A stretch of DNA of 64,000 bases from Prasinococcaceae sp. CCMP 1430 (taxonomy: Eukaryota; Prasinodermophyta; Palmophyllophyceae; Prasinococcales; Prasinococcaceae), in the NCBI GenBank assembly GCA_013416795.1, contig RQSC01000018.1, forward strand, positions 144,593 to 208,592. Direction: 5' to 3'. The notes under the pieces are model-generated. The model saw only the letters and a program-made list of their open reading frames with translations. It searched no databases and was not told the origin of the DNA. The position numbers and the translations under genes are program-made. Positions within the stretch are counted from its first letter, which is position 1. The number at the start of each line of letters is the position of its first letter. Shown piece after piece: positions 58,276 through 64,000 of this stretch.

Positions 58276-58991
58276 GATTGCCGGCTAGAGAGCGGCGGCT
58301 CCTCCTCCGCCGCGCCCTCGGCCCGCACACCTCGCCGGCGCCCCACCTGCCGCCGCCGCGCCTGTGCGAATTGCCGCGCGCGCTTCCTGTCTGGCCTCTC
58401 TGACGCCGCCGCGCAGCCCGCCGTTCCAGGCGGCACGGCATACACCTCCCCCACCTCTTCCCACCCCACCCCGCGCCCGCCTGCTCCCCGGCTCGCCCGC
58501 TCGCCCGCCCGCCAGCCGCGCGATCTGTGGCTGCGCCAATGCACCCGCGCCTGCACCGCCACCGCCTCTGCGCGCGTTCTCGCGCGCCTCTGCCGCTTTT
58601 GTGCCCTCTGCTCTCCGCGCGGCATTCGCATTCGCGTTTGTGTGCCATTCGCGCTTTGCATTCGTTTCGATGGGCGTTCGAACGCGACGTGCGGCGGCGC
58701 GCCCGACGGCGGGCGGGGCGAGCGGGGGAGGGGGGAGCCAGACCGACAGCGGCGAGCGGCGAGCGGGGTGCGGCGAGGGGAGCGGAGCGGGCGGGTGGCG
58801 TGCGGCGTGCGGAACGCGCCGACGCCAGCGCCGCCTCGCCCGCGGCGCCACGAGACTCCGCGAGGCGAGGCGAGGCGAGCCCTCCCCCGGACCCCCCTCT
58901 GCCTCCACGGGCTTCTTTCCGTCCGTCGCCCGGGGCGACGCCCTCACCTCTGGGCCTCCGGCCGCATCAGCCGCGCTCGTGCGCCTGTGCG
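58276..58991. promoter_or_regulatory. Bidirectional promoter region of RAD50 and FANCE
   Basis: About 720 bp between the divergent start codons of RAD50 and FANCE. It is C-rich near both genes and contains a less GC-rich block near 58610-58680 with repeated GCATTCG/CATTCGCG motifs. Sharing of a promoter by two DNA-repair genes is inferred from spacing only. Confidence 0.5.
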
Positions 58992-60428
58992 ATGCTGGCG
59001 CGCGACGATGGCGAGGTTCCACTGTGGGAATTACCAGCGCCGGACGTCGGCGCAGCGCAGGTGGATGCAGGCGCGCAGTCCTTGGAGCACGTGCAGCGCC
59101 GGCGTCGCAAGCGGCGGGCATGCAGCGGACCAGGCTTAGGAGGGGCGCGCGATGGAGTACTGGTAGACGCGCTGACGCGACTGGCGGCGTGCTCGTCCGG
59201 CCACGATACTGTCGCCGCGCTGCGAGCACTGCAACGCGCTGCGGCCGATCCGTCCACCAGTGACGCAGCGCGGTGCGCGGCAGCTGTCGCAGTGCGTGCC
59301 GTTCTGGAACGCCCGCCACCACTGCATGTCAGCGCTCGCACCGCAGCGCAGAGCATGCTGTGTGGAGGTGGTGGGGGCGGCAGCAACGACCGAGAGTCGG
59401 ACTTGTCTCTGCCTTCAGATGTGCTCGAAGCGCTCATGAGCTCGGCGCAGCCGCCCCCATCATGGCTAACGCCGTGTGCAACCGCCGAGGGTGGCATGCC
59501 CGCGACGCAAGCAGGGAGCGCTGATCGCGAAGAGATGGCTCGGCATAAGGCTGAGGCAGCGATGGTCGACAATGGCGGGCGTTGCCCTGACTCTGGTGTG
59601 ATGGATACCGAAGAGGCTGGCTCGGCCACCGACGTAGGCCTGGGCGAGGAATTGTGCAGCTGGGCGGAGATTTCTGACGCATTGCCAGGGGAGAGAGTCG
59701 CCGCGGCTGCACGCGCGCTCGCCGAGCTTCTTTGCACCCACGCCGAGGCCGTCTTCTCCGAGGCGCTGCAGCTAGCGTGGCGGTCCTTGCGCGATGACAG
59801 CGTGCGAGTGTTGCTCCAGGAAGTCCTTGGTGATCATGGCCCGGACGCGGCCGTTCCTGTGGTACGCTACTCGTTGAGCCATGCAGCGCGCGTGGCACTC
59901 TTGCGAGCTATGCTGCTCCCGCGCCTGCTGTCGCTGAGTGCACCTGCAGCCCGTGAGCTGCAAGCCGCGGCGCTTGTGGCCGCCAGCGCTTGCCCCGCAG
60001 CCGCTGCAGACGTGCTCGTGATCAGACTGCTCTTCGCGGAGGGGTCGGGGCCCATGCAGGGCGACGTCGCGGCGCGAGTCACTGCAGCCTTGCCAGCCGA
60101 CGTTCGCCCTGAGCTCTTGCAAACGCTTTGCGCGCACTCCGCGGCGTGGTCGGAGCAGACGTGCACCGTGGCCTTGGCATCGCTCTCGCCGCCGCGTGCA
60201 GGAGTTTCCTCATCACACATCAGGGACATCGCCGCGGCGCTGCGAGCGTCTGTCGCAGCCCGGCCGCAACTTGCGCGAACGCAGAAATTTGGCAAGTTGC
60301 TGCACGAAATCGCGACCAAGCTTGATGCAGGCCTTATTTGCGACCACAAGGGCGAGCTGATGGAGCTCGCGTCGGCCGGAAAGGGCATGCTAGCTAAGGC
60401 AGCTCTCAGCAGGCTCAAGAAGCTCTGA
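58992..60428 (+). CDS. FANCE: FANCE-like Fanconi anaemia core-complex subunit
   Basis: Intronless, 478 residues from the ATG at 58992. The C-terminal half is built of short helices and ends like FANCE: AALPADVRPELLQTLC, WSEQTCTVALASL, ARTQKFGKLLHEIATKLDAG, ELMELASAGKGMLAKAALSR and the terminal LKKL. In human FANCE this domain binds FANCC and FANCD2, and links the E3 core complex (with FANCL) to its substrate. The N-terminal half (basic RRRRKRRA, then a Ser/Gly-rich acidic linker) is not recognisable. Sequence identity within this family is low even between animals and plants, so the call relies on the pattern of the C-terminal helices and on the length. Its head-to-head partner RAD50 is consistent with a repair role. 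Confidence is moderate to good. Confidence 0.7.
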   Translation: MLARDDGEVPLWELPAPDVGAAQVDAGAQSLEHVQRRRRKRRACSGPGLGGARDGVLVDALTRLAACSSGHDTVAALRALQRAAADPSTSDAARCAAAVAVRAVLERPPPLHVSARTAAQSMLCGGGGGGSNDRESDLSLPSDVLEALMSSAQPPPSWLTPCATAEGGMPATQAGSADREEMARHKAEAAMVDNGGRCPDSGVMDTEEAGSATDVGLGEELCSWAEISDALPGERVAAAARALAELLCTHAEAVFSEALQLAWRSLRDDSVRVLLQEVLGDHGPDAAVPVVRYSLSHAARVALLRAMLLPRLLSLSAPAARELQAAALVAASACPAAAADVLVIRLLFAEGSGPMQGDVAARVTAALPADVRPELLQTLCAHSAAWSEQTCTVALASLSPPRAGVSSSHIRDIAAALRASVAARPQLARTQKFGKLLHEIATKLDAGLICDHKGELMELASAGKGMLAKAALSRLKKL

Positions 60429-60550
60429 GCGCCATTGTCAGACTAAAGTGGGTTCGCACAGCAGCGCCGGGCCCTGGTCATCGACTGCTTATGAAAGAAT
60501 CGTTAATAGCAAAAATGGTAGTGTATATGTACAACACGCCACGGCCGTGC

Positions 60551-63500
60551 CTAGGCGAGGCTGTCCAGGCTCGCCGTGCTCGTGCTCGAGACCATGCTCG
60601 CCAGGCTCACGGTTGAGTCTGAGTTGCCGAAGCGCGACTTCTTGACGCGCTTGCCCTCGTTGGGGTCGACAATCATCTTGACGGTGCCGTCCTCCACGCG
60701 CCACACCTCGTTGCAGACGCTGTCGATGAACGCCTGGTTGTGACTAATCACGACGACGCCACCCTTGAAGTCACGGAGCGCTTTCGTAAGAGCGGCGAGC
60801 GTGTCGTTGTCCAAGTAGTTAGTCGGCTCATCCAGGGCGATCAGGTGAGGCTTGCTCCACATGGCCGCCGCGAGAACCAGGCGCGAACGCTGGCCCGCCG
60901 AGAAGCGGCGGATCTTGGAGTCCGCCAGCAGCGGACCGATGCCGAAGTCGTTGAGGTGCTTACGCACCTCGTCCACAGTGATGGGGCGGATGGCCAGGCC
61001 GGACGCCTCCGCCTTCATCGTTTCGTCGTAGTTCTTGCACAGCTTGAGGACGTACGAGGCCTTGTACTTGAGGGACTGGAGGGGCTCCCAGAAGGTCTTG
61101 TCAGAGTGTCCATTCTTGGTGAGCTCGTAGAAGAGGTCCTTGCCGCGCTCCTGGCGACCCACAACAGCATTGATCTCGGCGGGCTTTTGCCGCATCTCCT
61201 CTTCCTCCTCGGTGAGCTTGAGGAAGTCCATCTTGGCCACCTCGCGGTCCTGGCCCATGAAGAAGCGCTGCTGGATGTACACGATGGGCGAAGTGTCCAG
61301 GTTGTCCTCAAGGTGATGCATCGAGTGCTGCGCCACGTAGGACATACGCAGGTTGTGGTGCTTCCACACCTCGCCCTTGAGCGGGTCCATCTCACCAAAG
61401 AGCAACTTCATAAGCGTCGTCTTGCCCGCGCCGTTGACGCCAGTGAGCGCCAGGCGCGCCGTCCGCGTGAGCTTCACGCTGACGTCATTCAGCAGGAGCT
61501 TCTCCGGCGTGTAGCCAAAGGTCATGCCCTCCGCCTTCATCACAGGCTTCGAGCGCGTGCGCAGGCCCTCGAGCACGCCGCCATCGGGAAAGACGATCGG
61601 CAGCGCCGAGGGACGGTTCGCCTCCTCGACGCGCTTGCGCTCCGCCTCCTTGGCGGCGGCGGCCTCTTCTGCCGTGGGCGCGGCCTCGCTCTTCGCACCG
61701 GTGCCAAGCTCAGCCTTGCGCGCCTCGAGGTCCTTCTCGGCCGCGGCGTCAGCCTTCTTGGCGGCGTTCTCCACGGTGGGTAGGCCGGCGACGATCTCTG
61801 GGTTGGCGGCCTGGAAGTCGTTGAAGCCACAGTCGTGGTAGGAGAGCATCTGGTCGTGGATGTGGATAATATTGGTGCACACGTCGTCGAGGAAGGTGTA
61901 CTCGTGGGACACCACCAGCACAGTCACGCCGGGCAACTTCACCTGCAGGTACTCTGTGAGCCACGCCACAGACTTGACGTCCAGGTGGTTCGTGGGCTCG
62001 TCGAGGATGAGAAGGTCGGGCTCGTGCAGCATGGAGCGCGCGATGGCGAGCTTCATGCGCCATCCTCCCGACAGCGCCGACACGGGGCCCTCGCGCATGG
62101 CGTCGCTGAAGCCCACATCCGTGAGCGACGACACCAGCGTCTCCTCGGAGGTGCCCTTAGGCACCATACCGCGCATGAAGTTGATGACCGTGTCGTCCTT
62201 CTCGCTCAGGATTTCGTGCGCCACGTAGTAGCACTTGACGTCCGCTGGGAACCCGTTGATGTCGCGTGCCGCCACGCGGGTGAGCAGCGTGGTCTTGCCC
62301 ACGCCGTTCTGGCCCACGATGCCGTAGCGGCGGCCGCGCTCGAGTAGCAGGCTGGTGCGGCGCAGCAGCACGCGGCCGGTGAAGGCCAAAATAATGCCCT
62401 CAAGCTGCACGAGGTAGTCGCGTTTGGGGTCCGGGTGCACGTTCGACTGTGGGGAGCCCTGCGCGTCGCGCACGATCTTCTCCATTGCCTTGGCGAGCTC
62501 AGCCACTCTGGCGCTCTCCACGCCGGCGGACTTGGCGATGGGCTTGAGCGCGGCCTGCAGTGCGGACGCCACGGGCGAGAGGCGAGGCGTGCCCTCATAC
62601 GCACCGCACAGCTTGGCGGCGTGCGCAGCGAGCTCGGGTGCCAGGCCCCACTCGGCGATGGCCTTGGTCGCCGCCTCCTCGATGGCGGCGACGGTCGCTT
62701 TGGCCTTGGTCTCGACCGCGTCGGCCTTGGTGTCGCCTAGGCCCTTCGTAAGCACGTCCATGGCCACCTCGGCGGCGGCGCGCACCTCGGGCTGGTCGTG
62801 GTTGAGCGCCTTGTTGATTTCGTACGCCAGGGGCGGCGCGAAGGGTGCGATTGACGCCGGGTCCATCACGAGGTTGAAGATGTTGCTCGCGGTCTGGCAC
62901 GCCTGCTTCATGATCTCGGGCTTGCGGTCGCGGAGCGAGCGCAGCATGACGGGCACCATCAACGCAAGCGAGGGTGAGTCGATGGAGTTGACGAACGTGA
63001 TGTCCATGAGGCGCTCCAGGCACGCGGCCGTCTCCTTGTCGGGGCGCGTGAGCGCGCCGACGAAGAGCTCCATGAGGGTCTGCGTCTCAGCGTTCTGCAC
63101 GACGCCGCACACGGTGGGCATGGCCGCGACGGCCGCCGCGTGGACCTTGTCGTGCGTGTCGGCGACGCTGTCCATCATGGCGGGCATGACTGCCGGCAGG
63201 CTCTGCTCCATCTGCGCGGGCGCCGCTTTGGCAATGTCCTTCACCAGCTTGAGGCACCCCTCCTTGGTGCGCCACTGCTTGTCGTGCATACCTACGAGCA
63301 GCATGGGGAAGGCAAGCTTCGCCGCGGGCGCCGAGCACTTGGAGAAGAACGTCTTGCCAGCCTTCAGCGCGGCCTTGCGCGCGTCCTTGTCGGAGTCGCC
63401 CTGAGCTGCCACGAGCAGCGGGAATAGCTCGAGCGCCGCGGGTTCGAAGGCCCAGCCGAGCCCGCGCACGAGCCCCTCGAACGTCGCGGCCGCCGCCTCT

Positions 63501-63838
63501 CGTGAGCCCGCGTCCTTGCGCTCGCCGAACATGCGGCGCAGCTCGCCCACCGCGCCAGCCGCGGCCAGCGCGTCCGCGCCTGCCGACTTGGCGGTGCCTC
63601 CTACGCTGAACGCCGCCGCGCGGCGCTCCTCGGAACTCCCCACGCTCAGCGTCGCCGCGAGCTGCGCCGCGAGAGCGTCGGCCGCTGCCGCCGCGTCGAG
63701 CTCTTTGGCGGCCGCCGCCGCAGCATCGAGCGCCACGAGCGCTGCATCCCTCTCCTTCTTGCCGCCCTTGGCATCCATGGCGGCGGACGACCCCTCCTTC
63801 TGCTTGCTGTCGAAGCGGGTCCCTGTCTTAATCGCCAT
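60551..63838 (-). CDS. eEF3: Translation elongation factor 3 (eEF3), ABC-F ATPase
   Basis: Intronless, 1095 residues from the ATG at 63838. eEF3 releases deacyl-tRNA from the ribosomal E site using ATP. The N-terminal HEAT repeats cover about residues 20-350 (PAVMPAMMDSVADTHDKVHA and related), then a four-helix linker, then two ABC cassettes. ABC1: Walker A GIVGQNGVGKTTLL (about 505), signature ALSGGWRMKLAIARS, Walker B LLILDEPTNHLD. ABC2: Walker A LTGVNGAGKTTLMKLL (about 800), signature RRFSAGQRSRLVLAAA, Walker B LIALDEPTNYLD. Between Walker A and signature of ABC2 is the chromodomain-like insertion expected in eEF3 (about 880-950). The C-terminal tail after ABC2 is short and lacks the long Lys block of yeast. 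eEF3 is known in fungi and in some oomycetes and algae. It ends close to the convergent FANCE gene. Confidence 0.95.
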   Translation of the reverse strand: MAIKTGTRFDSKQKEGSSAAMDAKGGKKERDAALVALDAAAAAAKELDAAAAADALAAQLAATLSVGSSEERRAAAFSVGGTAKSAGADALAAAGAVGELRRMFGERKDAGSREAAAATFEGLVRGLGWAFEPAALELFPLLVAAQGDSDKDARKAALKAGKTFFSKCSAPAAKLAFPMLLVGMHDKQWRTKEGCLKLVKDIAKAAPAQMEQSLPAVMPAMMDSVADTHDKVHAAAVAAMPTVCGVVQNAETQTLMELFVGALTRPDKETAACLERLMDITFVNSIDSPSLALMVPVMLRSLRDRKPEIMKQACQTASNIFNLVMDPASIAPFAPPLAYEINKALNHDQPEVRAAAEVAMDVLTKGLGDTKADAVETKAKATVAAIEEAATKAIAEWGLAPELAAHAAKLCGAYEGTPRLSPVASALQAALKPIAKSAGVESARVAELAKAMEKIVRDAQGSPQSNVHPDPKRDYLVQLEGIILAFTGRVLLRRTSLLLERGRRYGIVGQNGVGKTTLLTRVAARDINGFPADVKCYYVAHEILSEKDDTVINFMRGMVPKGTSEETLVSSLTDVGFSDAMREGPVSALSGGWRMKLAIARSMLHEPDLLILDEPTNHLDVKSVAWLTEYLQVKLPGVTVLVVSHEYTFLDDVCTNIIHIHDQMLSYHDCGFNDFQAANPEIVAGLPTVENAAKKADAAAEKDLEARKAELGTGAKSEAAPTAEEAAAAKEAERKRVEEANRPSALPIVFPDGGVLEGLRTRSKPVMKAEGMTFGYTPEKLLLNDVSVKLTRTARLALTGVNGAGKTTLMKLLFGEMDPLKGEVWKHHNLRMSYVAQHSMHHLEDNLDTSPIVYIQQRFFMGQDREVAKMDFLKLTEEEEEMRQKPAEINAVVGRQERGKDLFYELTKNGHSDKTFWEPLQSLKYKASYVLKLCKNYDETMKAEASGLAIRPITVDEVRKHLNDFGIGPLLADSKIRRFSAGQRSRLVLAAAMWSKPHLIALDEPTNYLDNDTLAALTKALRDFKGGVVVISHNQAFIDSVCNEVWRVEDGTVKMIVDPNEGKRVKKSRFGNSDSTVSLASMVSSTSTASLDSLA

Positions 63839-63973
63839 CGCCGCCGGAGGCGGAGGGGGGGGGGCGCGAGTGCGCGCGCGTCGCCCCCAGCACGCGGTGT
63901 GGCGCGCCGCGCCGCGCGAGCCCCACCCGCGCGCCCCCCGCGCCGCGGCGGCCGCGCCCGTGGCTCGCGAGGC

Positions 63974-63991
63974 GAGGGTTTGGGGTTTGGG
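63974..63991 (-). promoter_or_regulatory. Telomere-repeat-like element upstream of eEF3
   Basis: On the minus strand CCCAAACCCCAAACCCTC lies about 140 bp before the eEF3 start codon. It resembles the plant telo-box (AAACCCTAA) found in promoters of translation genes. It is not exact and one occurrence is weak evidence. A related motif lies near 50504. Confidence 0.3.
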
Positions 63992-64000
63992 TCCAAAGAA

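Overview
The window is nuclear DNA of a GC-rich unicellular eukaryote, most likely an alga that also builds a cilium. The evidence is: spliceosomal introns with GT..AG ends (18 placed here, 75-284 bp), eukaryote-only genes (HIRA, RAD50, FANCE, DSS1, IFT57, ATG18, eEF3), a Toc64/OM64-type import receptor, a microsomal-type oleate desaturase and a Shewanella-like phosphatase. Two assembly gaps are present: 218 N at 17067-17284 and a single N at 49985. I cannot name the species; a haptophyte or another GC-rich phytoplankton lineage fits best. Nothing viral, no transposon, no rRNA and no convincing tRNA was found.

Layout: 29 protein genes in 64 kb, on both strands, mostly with 0-2 introns, and with gaps as small as 27 bp between convergent stop codons (24983/25011). 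In order: GCK-domain protein (+), delta-12 desaturase (+), GPHR-like channel (-), HIRA (+), an AlkB-CXXC-SRA fusion (+), TXNDC12-like ER thioredoxin (-), ATG18/WIPI (-, frame break), SLP phosphatase (-), ADAT2 tRNA deaminase (-), a small mitochondrial membrane protein (+), a glycine-zipper protein (-), an HTTM membrane protein (+), an HCN-like channel (-), DSS1/SEM1 (+), IFT57 (-), a small CSN9-like acidic protein (+), an OTU deubiquitinase (-), a PhyH dioxygenase (+), an IQ protein of the CXorf58 type (-), a TLC membrane protein (+), an IAH1-type GDSL hydrolase (-), Toc64 (-), a bHLH factor (+), PPP4R2 (+), an FHA-PP2C phosphatase (-), a KEN-box/TPR/J-domain protein (+), RAD50 (-), FANCE (+) and eEF3 (-).

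Functional themes: chromatin and genome maintenance are over-represented (HIRA; the AlkB-CXXC-SRA protein, whose parts suggest reading methyl or CpG marks and oxidising a methylated base; RAD50 and FANCE transcribed head to head; PPP4R2; DSS1, a BRCA2 and proteasome-lid partner). The rest are housekeeping genes for lipid metabolism, trafficking, autophagy, translation and organelle import. Gene order looks like ordinary compact algal synteny rather than operons.

The most unusual items are the AlkB-CXXC-SRA fusion at 9761-12862, a diverged copy of part of RAD50 just beyond the RAD50 stop codon, an HCN-type channel with no visible cyclic-nucleotide domain, a KEN-box/CDK-site co-chaperone, and a splice donor consensus of GTRCG rather than GTRAG. 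All coordinates of exon joins were deduced by eye from reading frame, GT/AG ends and family conservation; no transcript evidence was available.
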